A stretch of DNA of 60,788 nt from Halolamina rubra (GTDB taxonomy: Archaea > Halobacteriota > Halobacteria > Halobacteriales > Haloferacaceae). The position numbers and the translations under genes are program-made. A model generated the notes under the pieces. That model did no database searches. It saw only the letters and a list, made by a program, of their open reading frames with translations, and was not told where the DNA came from. Below, piece after piece: positions 24,466 to 32,332 of this stretch; the first letter of the stretch is position 1, and every line of letters begins with the position of its first letter. The stretch covers positions 1-60,788 of the forward strand of contig NZ_BBJN01000014.1 of the NCBI RefSeq assembly GCF_000739555.1, read 5' to 3'.

Positions 24466-25566
24466 CTACGCGAAGAACTCGGCCAGCCGGTCGGCCGCCT
24501 CCTCGACCCGCGGCGTCACCAGCGCGAAGCGGAGCCAGTCGCTGTACGCGTCGCCGAACCCCTCGCCGGGCATCCCGGCGACGCCGGCCTCGTCGACGAG
24601 CCGTTTCACGTTCGCCATCGTCCCGGGGTAGCCGTCGAAGCGCGCCATCACGTAGAACGCGCCGTCGGGGCGGGTGTACTCCGCGCCGGCGGCGTCGAGG
24701 GCGTCGGTGAACGTGTCGACGCGCTCGCGGATCAGCTCGCGGGCGGCCTCGTAGTAGGCGGCGTCGGCGCCCTCGAGCCCCCGGAGGACCGCGTGCTGGC
24801 CCGGGCGGGTCGTGGCGACGTTGACCAGCATGTGCCGGGCCTTCGCGTTCTCGACGAGCCACTCCGGGAAGATCGCGTACCCCACTCGGAACCCCGTGAT
24901 CGCGAGCGACTTCGAGAACCCCGAGGTGACGATCCGGCGGTCGGAGTCGATCGTGAGCGCCGACTCGAACCCCCCGGAGAGGTCGAAGTGGTCGTACACC
25001 TCGTCGACGACCGCGAGCGCGTCGTGGGCCTCACAGAGGCGGACGATCTCCTCGACGTTCGCGTGGTCGTAGACGGCGCCGGTGGGGTTGTTCGGCGTGT
25101 TGAGCACCACCAGCGCGGTGTCGTCGCTGATGGCGTCGCGGTAGGCGTCGACGTCGAGGCTGCCGTCGCGGTTGGCGGGGACGAAGGTGGGGTCGCCGCC
25201 GAGCATCTTCGTCTTCCCGGGGTAGTACGGGTAGACGGGGTCGGTCAGCAGCACCTCCTCGCCCATGTCGCGCTCCAGCGCCGCGGCCATCCCGAGGTAG
25301 TTCGCCTCGCCGGTGCCGTTGGTGACGACGACCCGCGCGGGGGCGACGCCGCGGCGCTCGGCGATCTCGGCTTTGAGCGCCGCGGTGCCGTCGCTGGGCG
25401 GGTACTGGAAGCGATCCGCCGGGAACTCCGCGTACTCCGTCAACCCGTCCCGCAGGGCCTGGGGGGGCTCCCAGTCAGGGTTGCCGCTGACCATGTCGAT
25501 CACGTCGCCGTCGGCGTCGCCGACGTAGCCCATCACTTCGAAGAACTTGGGCTCCTCGTACTCCAT
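24466..25566 (-). CDS. PLP-dependent class I/II aminotransferase
   Basis: The product is 366 residues with fold type I. It has the substrate-side opening MVSGNPDWEPP, the NTPNNPTGAVYD motif, the AVVDEVYDHFDL aspartate that holds PLP nitrogen, the Schiff-base lysine in SGFSKSLAITGFRVGY, and a C-terminal arginine in DWLRFALVTP. The amino acid it acts on is not clear; the group contains aspartate/aromatic/alanine-type enzymes. It is divergent from DUF5830 by direction but on the same strand as the gene upstream (25618-26967), 51 bases apart, so a shared transcript is possible. Confidence 0.92.
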   Translation of the reverse strand: MEYEEPKFFEVMGYVGDADGDVIDMVSGNPDWEPPQALRDGLTEYAEFPADRFQYPPSDGTAALKAEIAERRGVAPARVVVTNGTGEANYLGMAAALERDMGEEVLLTDPVYPYYPGKTKMLGGDPTFVPANRDGSLDVDAYRDAISDDTALVVLNTPNNPTGAVYDHANVEEIVRLCEAHDALAVVDEVYDHFDLSGGFESALTIDSDRRIVTSGFSKSLAITGFRVGYAIFPEWLVENAKARHMLVNVATTRPGQHAVLRGLEGADAAYYEAARELIRERVDTFTDALDAAGAEYTRPDGAFYVMARFDGYPGTMANVKRLVDEAGVAGMPGEGFGDAYSDWLRFALVTPRVEEAADRLAEFFA

Positions 25567-25617
25567 GGGGGAGCGTGTGGCGGCAGGGGTATGCCGCTTT
25601 CGGGACCCTTCGGGGGG

Positions 25618-26967
25618 TTAGCTCCGGACCAGACTGGCGCCGTCGAACTCCGTCCGGGAGAACTCCAGCTCCATCAGGTCCAGGATCGTCGGCGCGATGT
25701 CCAGCAGGTCGCTGTCCTCGATGTCGGCGTCGGGCGTGTCGACGAACAGCGAGGCGTTGTCGAAGCTGTGCATCCCGTTCCGGGGGCCGTCGGCGAACAC
25801 GTCGCTGCCGCCGGTGAAGCCGGCCTTGAGGTCGAACCCGTGGTTCGGGATCGCGACCAGATCCGGCGCGATGTCGTCGTGGTCGCCACGGAACGCCTGC
25901 TCCTTCTCGACGACGCGCTCACAGACTTTCCGGCCGTCGGGCCCCTCGAGCGCCTCGAGTTCGGCCTTGAGCTCGTCGCGGACCTCGTCGTACTCCTCCT
26001 CGGGAACGCTCCCGCGGGGCTCGCGCCCCTCGAGGTTGACGTAGAACCGGCCGGGGATCAGCGAGTACGCGCGGGTGTCGTCGGCGATGTCGCCGAGCTC
26101 CTCGTGGTCGTCGTCCTCGTAGGAGAGCCAGCCCGCCTGCTCGAGCCACTCGTTCAGGTGGACCTCGTAGTCGAGGCTGGTGAACCCGTGGTCGGAGGCG
26201 ACCACGAGCGTCGTGTCGTCGGCCAGCATCTCGCGGATCTCGCCGATGTACTCGTCGAGCTGGCGGTAGAACGCCATGAACGCCTCCTTGTTCGGCCCGT
26301 CGCGCTCGTAATCCTCGAACAGGAAGTGGTTGACGCGGTCGGTCGTCATGAACACGCCGAAGAAGAGGTCCCAGTCGTCCTGCTCGAGGTAGTGGGTGAA
26401 CGCCTCGTAGCGCCGGTCGAGCGTCTCGTGGGCGTCCTCCATGAACGGCCCCTTGTCGTCGTCGTGGCCCTGCTTCACGTCGGCGTCGATCTTGTAGTCG
26501 ATCGACTCCAGATACTCCCGGAGCTCGTCGGGGTAGGCGGCCTTCTCGACGCTGGGCGAGAGGAAGCCCGACACCATGCGCTGGACGTTGCGCTGGGGCG
26601 GGAACGTCACGGGGACGTTCATCACCGTCGCGTCGCGGCCGTCGTTGGCGACGCGGTCCCAGAGCCGCGTGGCCTGCACGTCACGCCCCATCGGGACGTA
26701 CGTGTCGTACGTGCCGATCTCGCGGTCCTGGAAGCCGTAGACGCCGGTCTCGCCGGGGTTGACGCCGGTCGTCAGCGACGGCCAGCAGGCGCTCGACTCG
26801 GGGGGGACGATGCTGTCGATCGGGCCGGCGCTGCCCTCGTCGGCGAGCGCGGCGAAGTTGGGGAACTCGTCAGGGTGCTCGTCGAGCAAGCTAAACGGCA
26901 CGCCGTCGATACCGAGGAAGACGACTCGGGGGTCGCTCTCGCCCCGGAGTCGGTCGAACAGTCCCAT
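25618..26967 (-). CDS. Alkaline phosphatase superfamily phosphodiesterase/phosphomutase-like enzyme
   Basis: The product is 449 residues. It shows metal-site motifs of the type I phosphodiesterase/nucleotide pyrophosphatase group: VVFLGIDGVPFSLLDEH (Asp), the nucleophile Thr in CWPSLTTGVNPG, VASDHGFTSLDYEVHLN (Asp-His), and a C-terminal GMHSFDNASLFV histidine. No signal peptide is seen, so it acts in the cytoplasm. The exact substrate (phospho- or sulfo-ester, nucleotide) is unknown. The ATG at 26967 opens the conserved domain; the upstream in-frame stretch is basic and unconserved. A TATA-like CTTAAG lies 24-30 nt upstream. Confidence 0.9.
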   Translation of the reverse strand: MGLFDRLRGESDPRVVFLGIDGVPFSLLDEHPDEFPNFAALADEGSAGPIDSIVPPESSACWPSLTTGVNPGETGVYGFQDREIGTYDTYVPMGRDVQATRLWDRVANDGRDATVMNVPVTFPPQRNVQRMVSGFLSPSVEKAAYPDELREYLESIDYKIDADVKQGHDDDKGPFMEDAHETLDRRYEAFTHYLEQDDWDLFFGVFMTTDRVNHFLFEDYERDGPNKEAFMAFYRQLDEYIGEIREMLADDTTLVVASDHGFTSLDYEVHLNEWLEQAGWLSYEDDDHEELGDIADDTRAYSLIPGRFYVNLEGREPRGSVPEEEYDEVRDELKAELEALEGPDGRKVCERVVEKEQAFRGDHDDIAPDLVAIPNHGFDLKAGFTGGSDVFADGPRNGMHSFDNASLFVDTPDADIEDSDLLDIAPTILDLMELEFSRTEFDGASLVRS

Positions 26968-26988
26968 GGGTTGCCGTACCGTCGAACA

Positions 26989-26997
26989 CCTTAAGAA
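26989..26997 (-). promoter_or_regulatory. TATA-like element upstream of phosphodiesterase gene
   Basis: It reads TTCTTAAGG on the minus strand, 22-30 nt upstream of the ATG at 26967. It is an inference from spacing and base composition. Confidence 0.45.
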
Positions 26998-27181
26998 CCT
27001 TCCCTCTACGGAGCGATCCCGCGACCGCTGGCCGTCGTCTGATTCATCCCGACTCGCTCCCGGTCGGCCGGGACCATCGGCGCCGGCGAGGCGTCGACGG
27101 CGCGAGCTCGTCGGCCGTCGGCAGGGGGGTGTGGCACGGGGGCACAAGACTTACTTAGGTGTGTGGCATACTGTGACATGC

Positions 27182-27355
27182 ATGGCGACGTCAGAGCAGC
27201 ACTCCGCCGACGAACTGTTCGACGAGTTCCTCGAAGACCGTGGGCACGAGACACGGGGATGGGAGGAGTCCTATAACAAGAAACAGTGTCCGGACTGCGG
27301 CGGCCTTCACGAAGCGTCTGCGGTGGAGTGTTCGGTCTGTGGCTGGCGGCCCTGA
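27182..27355 (+). CDS. HVO_0416 family zinc finger protein
   Basis: The product is 57 residues. The N-terminal half is acidic (SADELFDEFLEDRGHE) and the C-terminal half is a zinc ribbon with KKQCPDCGGLH and VECSVCGWRP, two CxxC knuckles 14 residues apart. This matches a conserved haloarchaeal family of micro-proteins. The function is unknown. The ATG at 27182 is in frame with the motif; another ATG at 27178 is out of frame. TTACTTA sits about 26-32 nt upstream. The region 26968-27181 holds no other gene that I can support. Confidence 0.88.
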   Translation: MATSEQHSADELFDEFLEDRGHETRGWEESYNKKQCPDCGGLHEASAVECSVCGWRP

Positions 27356-27397
27356 GCCACGGACACCCGCGTATCGCCGTCTCGCGAACCCACTTCC

Positions 27398-27403
27398 TTA
27401 TTG
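27398..27403 (+). promoter_or_regulatory. TATA-like element upstream of UvrD-like helicase
   Basis: TTATTG lies 24-29 nt upstream of the ATG at 27427 in an otherwise GC-rich gap. It suggests a leaderless helicase/M24 transcript separate from the zinc-finger gene. Confidence 0.45.
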
Positions 27404-27426
27404 GGCACCGGCCCCTGTAACCGGTA

Positions 27427-29298
27427 ATGACCGAGTCGGACGTTCACGTCACGCGCCTGTTCGGTGGGCCCGGGAGCGGGAAGACGACCGCGCTCCTCGA
27501 CCGGGTGGAGGAGCTGCTCGAGGACCCGGACGTGACTGTCCGGGACGTGCTGGTGGTGTCCTACACCCGCGCCGCCGCCGCCGAGATCCGCGAACGCCTC
27601 GCCGAGCGGCTCGACACGACGCCGCGGGCGCTGCAGGGTAACGTGTGTACGATGCACGCGAAGGCGTACGAGCTGCTCGACCTCTCGCGGGGCGACGTGG
27701 TCGGCGAGAGCGACAAGGAGGAGTTCTGCGAGGAGTACGGCGTCGAGTACGAGGACGAGAAGTCCGGCGCCGGCCGGCGGACCGCCCGATCGACGACGCT
27801 CGGGAACAAGGTGATCGCCACCTCCCAGTGGCTCCAGCGGACCGACCGCGAGGTCGCCGACTGGTACGACGTGCCGTTCCAGTGGAACGTGGAGGAGGTC
27901 CGGCTCCCGCCCGAGATCGACCCCAACGCCCAGGAGGGGAACAAGTACACCCCGACGTGGCCGTCCGACGACGACCGCCTCGACGTGCCCGAGGCGATCC
28001 GCGCGTGGCGCAGCTACAAGGGCGAGAACGGGATCGTCGGCTTCGCCGACATGCTCGAGCGCGTCGCCCAGCGGTCCCTCCAGCCCAACGTCGACTACCT
28101 CATCATCGACGAGTTCCAGGACATCACGACGCTGCAGTCGAAGGTGTACGAGGAGTGGAAACCCCACCTGGAGAAGGCGCTCATCGCCGGCGACGACGAC
28201 CAGGTCGTCTACGCCTGGCAGGGCGCCGACCCCGACCTGCTGCTGGACGAGGACGTGGACGAGGACGTGGTGCTGCCGAACTCCTACCGGCTCCCCTCCC
28301 GCGTGCTCAACGTGGTGAACAAGGAGATCCGCCACATCGACAAGCGCCAGGAGAAGGATCTCCGACCGCGGAAGGAGGGCGGCCGCGTCGAGGCCGCCGA
28401 GTCGCCGTCGATGCTCGAACTCGTCCGGAACGTCCGCCACACCGTCGAACAGGAGGACAGAAGCGAGGACGGCGACGGCACGATCATGCTGCTGTTCCGG
28501 GCGCGCTACCAGATGTTCGACTTCGTCGACGAGTTCATCGACGAGGGGATGCCGTTCTCCTCGCTCACGGACCAGCGGCTCTGGACCGACCGACTCACTG
28601 ACTACGTCCGCGCGATCGAGGCCGTCGACGCCGGCGAGCGCCTCACCGCGCTGCAGGCCCGGCGGCTGGCCGACATCCTGCAGGAGTCGGCGTTCGGCAG
28701 CAGCGAGCGCGACGACCTGTACGACCTGATCGACGAGGTCGAGGAGCAGTCCGCGAAGGAGGATCTCGCGGAGATCCCGGTCGCGCCCGACGCCGTCGAG
28801 GACGTGGTGCCGTTCATGCCCGGCCCGCGGAGCGCCGGCGACATGGCCCGGAAGATCACCTCGTTCCAGCGCAAGTCGATGAAGGCGTACTTCGAGGGCG
28901 ACTACCGCGGGATGGATCCCGACCGCATCCGCGTCGGCACGATCCACTCTGCGAAGGGTCGCGAGGCCGACCACGTGTTCGTCGCGACCGACCTGACCGA
29001 GAAGGTCGTCGAGCAGATGGCGGCCCAGGCCGCCCAGCAGGGGCTCGAGACGCCCGGCGACGAGGAGTTCACCAAGACCACCGACCCCGTGCCGGTGCTC
29101 ACCGACAACGAGCGCCGCGTGTTCTACGTCGGGATGTCCCGCGCCCGGGAGCGGCTGGTGCTGATGGAGAACCTCGTCACCGGCGCGCCGACGCTGCCGA
29201 TCAGCGTCGTGCTGTTCAACGAACTCCGTGACGACCCACCCGCGGAGCTGATCGACGAGGTGCAGGAGTCGCTGGAGGCGCCCGAACCGGAGCCGTGA
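27427..29298 (+). CDS. UvrD/Rep-type ATP-dependent DNA helicase (SF1)
   Basis: The product is 623 residues. SF1A motifs appear in order: Walker A in FGGPGSGKTTALLD, motif Ia in VVSYTRAAAAEIRERL, Walker B DEFQDIT in YLIIDEFQDITTL, motif III GDDDQVVYAWQGADP, motif IV region LPNSYRLPSRVL, motif V TIHSAKGREADHVFV and motif VI YVGMSRARERLVL. It translocates 3' to 5' on single-stranded DNA and probably acts in repair or replication restart. Its length is shorter than bacterial UvrD (about 720), with reduced 1B/2B inserts. The stop overlaps the GTG of the M24 gene. Confidence 0.95.
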   Translation: MTESDVHVTRLFGGPGSGKTTALLDRVEELLEDPDVTVRDVLVVSYTRAAAAEIRERLAERLDTTPRALQGNVCTMHAKAYELLDLSRGDVVGESDKEEFCEEYGVEYEDEKSGAGRRTARSTTLGNKVIATSQWLQRTDREVADWYDVPFQWNVEEVRLPPEIDPNAQEGNKYTPTWPSDDDRLDVPEAIRAWRSYKGENGIVGFADMLERVAQRSLQPNVDYLIIDEFQDITTLQSKVYEEWKPHLEKALIAGDDDQVVYAWQGADPDLLLDEDVDEDVVLPNSYRLPSRVLNVVNKEIRHIDKRQEKDLRPRKEGGRVEAAESPSMLELVRNVRHTVEQEDRSEDGDGTIMLLFRARYQMFDFVDEFIDEGMPFSSLTDQRLWTDRLTDYVRAIEAVDAGERLTALQARRLADILQESAFGSSERDDLYDLIDEVEEQSAKEDLAEIPVAPDAVEDVVPFMPGPRSAGDMARKITSFQRKSMKAYFEGDYRGMDPDRIRVGTIHSAKGREADHVFVATDLTEKVVEQMAAQAAQQGLETPGDEEFTKTTDPVPVLTDNERRVFYVGMSRARERLVLMENLVTGAPTLPISVVLFNELRDDPPAELIDEVQESLEAPEPEP

Positions 29299-30521
29299 GC
29301 CGGGAACTCGCCCCCGGGGCGCCCGAGGTCGACTCGGACCACCCCGACGCCCCCGCGACCGACCTGCGGCCGATCGCCGACGCCGTCGAGAACGCGGGCG
29401 CCGCCGGCTTCGTCGCCGTCGGCGATCGGTTCGCCGACGACCTGCGCTACCTCTCGCGGTTCGGCGGCCCCGACCGCGACTACGCCGTCGTCGTCACGCC
29501 CGACCGCGCCGCGCTGACGGCGCCGGGGCTGTTCGACGAGCAGGCCCACCGGGAGTTCGTGGACGGCGCGCCCGACGACGGGATCGCCCGCGAGGCCCGG
29601 ACCGAGAACCAGAGCGATCCGGCGGGCGTCCGCGCGGCGACAGTGCTCGACGACCTCGGCGATAGCGACGACGACGCGTCGACCGTGCTCACGCCGGCCA
29701 GCGTCCCCCACGACGCCGCGCTCTACCTCGAAGCGGCCGGCTACGAGCTCGCGTCGACGACCGCCGTCGCCGACGCCCGGGAGCGGAAGACGGAGGCCGA
29801 ACTCGCCTGCCTCCGCCGAGTACAGGCCGTCACCTGCCGCGGGATGGCCCGCGCCGAGGCAGTGCTCGCGACCGCTGAGCCGGCCGACGACGACCTGCTG
29901 TACGAGGGCGAACCGCTCACGACCGAGCGCCTGCGCCGGGAGGTCGACGCCGAGATGGCCAGCCACGGGGTCCGCAGCGCGGGCAACACCGTCGTCGGCG
30001 CCGGGCCGACGGCCGCGGACCTCCACTACACCGGGATCGACCAGATCGCCCCGGGTGAGACGGTGCTGCTCGACGTCTCGCCGCGCGGGCCCCACGGCTA
30101 CTACGGCGACCTCACCAGGACGTTCGCCGTCGACAGCGACGGCGGCTGGGAGCGCCGCGCGTTCGTCGCGGTCGAACAGGCCCACGAGACCGCGCTGGAA
30201 CACGTCGAGGCGGGCGTCACCGCCGGCAGCGTCCACGAGGAGGCCGCGGCCGAGCTCACGGCCCACGGGTTCCGGATCGACTCCTCCGAGGTCGGCTTCA
30301 CCCACGGCGTCGGCCACGGCGTCGGCGTCAGCCTGCACGAGGGACCCTCACTCCGGGCCGACGCGCCGCTCGAACCCGGCAACGTGGTCACGATCGAACC
30401 GGGCGTCTACGACCCCGATACCGGCGGCGTCCGGATCGAGGACCTCGTCGCCGTCACCGAGAAGGGCTACGAGCGATTGGCGAGCTATCCCGTCCGGTTC
30501 TCGCCGGTCGCACCCGAGTAG
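29295..30521 (+). CDS. M24 family metallopeptidase (Xaa-Pro dipeptidase-like)
   Basis: The product is 408 residues from a GTG that shares GTGA with the helicase stop. The N-terminal creatinase-like domain covers about 165 residues. The C-terminal pita-bread domain has all five metal ligands: Asp in VLLDVSPRG, Asp in YYGDLTRTFA, His in THGVGHGVGVSLHEG, Glu in TIEPGVYDP and Glu in VRIEDLVAV. It should remove N-terminal residues next to proline in the cytoplasm. Coupling to a helicase gene has no obvious metabolic meaning. It contrasts with the ligand-less homologue at 52839-53942. Confidence 0.94.
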   Translation: MSRELAPGAPEVDSDHPDAPATDLRPIADAVENAGAAGFVAVGDRFADDLRYLSRFGGPDRDYAVVVTPDRAALTAPGLFDEQAHREFVDGAPDDGIAREARTENQSDPAGVRAATVLDDLGDSDDDASTVLTPASVPHDAALYLEAAGYELASTTAVADARERKTEAELACLRRVQAVTCRGMARAEAVLATAEPADDDLLYEGEPLTTERLRREVDAEMASHGVRSAGNTVVGAGPTAADLHYTGIDQIAPGETVLLDVSPRGPHGYYGDLTRTFAVDSDGGWERRAFVAVEQAHETALEHVEAGVTAGSVHEEAAAELTAHGFRIDSSEVGFTHGVGHGVGVSLHEGPSLRADAPLEPGNVVTIEPGVYDPDTGGVRIEDLVAVTEKGYERLASYPVRFSPVAPE

Positions 30522-30675
30522 CTCGCCCCCGACTTTTTGAAGGAGAACGCGGCCAGCCACCCCGTGGTCTGAACCGGGCCGCGGGGCGGTCGAGGCGGGA
30601 GCACGGCGCACCCCCCGCGGCGGCGACGGCGCGCCGTCTGTTCGCCACGGGCGGCGGCGCCGCCGGCTCGCCGGC

Positions 30676-30924
30676 CTACTCCTCCTCGGACTCCTCGGTG
30701 TCGGCGACGGCGCCCTCGACCGCCCGCTCGGCGGCCATCCCCGGCAGGTCGCCGGGCGTGGTCAGGTACTTCGGGAGCAGTACCATCAGCACCGCGACCG
30801 CGAGGAAGGCGCCGCCGACGACGGTCTCCCCGCCGAGCATTCGCTCGACGGCGTAGATCCCCAGCGGGATCGCGAACACGAGGCTGCCCGCGACGCCGAC
30901 GGTCTCCAGCAGGCCGAGTCGCAT
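30676..30924 (-). CDS. Small two-helix membrane protein of unknown function
   Basis: The product is 82 residues. Two membrane helices (ETVGVAGSLVFAIPLGIYAV and VVGGAFLAVAVLMVLLP) are followed by a cytosolic acidic tail (VADTEESEEE). It is a conserved type of haloarchaeal micro-protein, but I cannot name a domain. The ATG at 30924 has GGTTTTGCC about 25-34 nt upstream. It is divergent from riboflavin synthase. The 154 bases between it and the M24 gene are GC-rich with no feature I can support. Confidence 0.7.
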   Translation of the reverse strand: MRLGLLETVGVAGSLVFAIPLGIYAVERMLGGETVVGGAFLAVAVLMVLLPKYLTTPGDLPGMAAERAVEGAVADTEESEEE

Positions 30925-31015
30925 CACCGCGGGGTAGGCGCCCGACCGGCAAAACCTTCCCGTAACGGAATCGAGAGTGGAAACGCTCTTGAGACGCGAC
31001 CGCCGAGCCCCGGAC

Positions 31016-31606
<591 letters not shown>

Positions 31607-31619
31607 GTCGGCGTCTCGA

Positions 31620-31907
31620 TCAGTCGGCCTGCCCGGAGCAGGCTTCGGCGCCGCCGTCGGCCTGCACCGGCTCCGGCGGGTTGAGCTGGTAGAGGTTCTG
31701 TCGCGCGTCGGCGAAGTAGACGTCCTCGTCGACGACGCCGATCCCTTCCAGTCGTTCGAGCGCGTAGCGAACCGTCCGCGCGGAGAGCATCGACTCCTCG
31801 ACGATCCCCTTCTGGGTCAGCGGACCGTCGTACTCGAGCACTTTGAACACGAGCTTGGCGCTTGGTGGGAGGTCGTCGAGGGCCTCCTCGTCAGTCTCGG
31901 TCATCAT
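31620..31907 (-). CDS. Small winged-helix (MarR-like) transcriptional regulator
   Basis: The product is 95-96 residues depending on which of two adjacent ATGs is used. It has a winged helix from residue 14 on: PPSAKLVFKVLEYDGPLTQK, VEESMLSARTVRYALERL and the wing VDEDVYFADARQNLYQL. A short tail with one cysteine follows. It is a conserved haloarchaeal regulator with unknown targets. It is divergent from the EMC6-like gene by about 110 bases, so it could control that operon. A clear TATA-like GATTTATG lies 24-31 nt upstream. Confidence 0.85.
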   Translation of the reverse strand: MMTETDEEALDDLPPSAKLVFKVLEYDGPLTQKGIVEESMLSARTVRYALERLEGIGVVDEDVYFADARQNLYQLNPPEPVQADGGAEACSGQAD

Positions 31908-31930
31908 TTCGGATCGAAACCCTCCACTGC

Positions 31931-31938
31931 CATAAATC
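31931..31938 (-). promoter_or_regulatory. TATA box of the winged-helix gene
   Basis: It reads GATTTATG on the minus strand at -31 to -24 from the ATG at 31907. Position and sequence both match haloarchaeal core promoters. Confidence 0.55.
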
Positions 31939-31986
31939 TTCGTGGACTGGTGTCGTGGCCCAACACGTCCGCCGGCCAAGCGAACT

Positions 31987-31995
31987 CCTTTTGTC
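31987..31995 (+). promoter_or_regulatory. Possible TATA element of the EMC6-like/ABCE1 operon
   Basis: CCTTTTGTC lies 23-31 nt upstream of the ATG at 32018. It is a weak T-rich match, supported mainly by spacing. Confidence 0.35.
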
Positions 31996-32017
31996 GGCGC
32001 GTCACGGAGTCCTCCGC

Positions 32018-32332
32018 ATGGCTACGGAGAGTTCTCGCGGGCTTTCGGACCACGTCCGCGGGGTGACCGTCACGACCCTCGCCTGTCTGGCCGGCGTTAG
32101 CGCGGCCGTCGTGAGCGCGATCGTGTTCGGCACCGACCCGTCGACGGTGTCGACGACGACGCCGCTGGCGGTGGTCGCGGGGTTCGTCATCGCCCAGTAC
32201 CCGATCCTCTACGCCCTCCGCGTCGACGTGTCGGAGTTCGGCATCAAGGACAACCTCTACGTCGCGTTCATGACGTTCGCGCTCTGGTTCCTGAGCTACA
32301 CCGTCGTGCTCTCGACCGGAGTGAGTTTCTGA
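32018..32332 (+). CDS. EMC6-like membrane protein
   Basis: The product is 104 residues with three membrane helices: VTVTTLACLAGVSAAVVSAIV, TPLAVVAGFVIAQYPILYAL and LYVAFMTFALWFLSYTVVLS (quoted in part). This matches the archaeal EMC6-like family, related to a core subunit of the ER membrane complex. The presumed partner of an EMC3-type DUF106 protein is encoded at 1-715. The last base of its stop is the first base of the ABCE1 start (TGATG), so translation of the two is probably coupled. Insertion of membrane proteins is the likely role by homology. Confidence 0.85.
   Translation: MATESSRGLSDHVRGVTVTTLACLAGVSAAVVSAIVFGTDPSTVSTTTPLAVVAGFVIAQYPILYALRVDVSEFGIKDNLYVAFMTFALWFLSYTVVLSTGVSF

Noticed and set aside
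24421-26994. An 857-codon open frame on the plus strand
   Set aside because: It is antisense to the aminotransferase and the phosphodiesterase genes, which have complete catalytic motifs; the plus-strand product shows none.
26968-27181. Possible tRNA or small RNA in the 214-base gap
   Set aside because: No T-loop consensus, acceptor stem or cloverleaf could be drawn; only TATA-like elements at both ends are supported.
27006-27254. An 82-codon minus-strand frame in the gap before the HVO_0416-type gene
   Set aside because: It runs antisense into the zinc-finger gene, has no motif and has a non-acidic Arg/Pro-rich composition unlike the neighbouring proteins.
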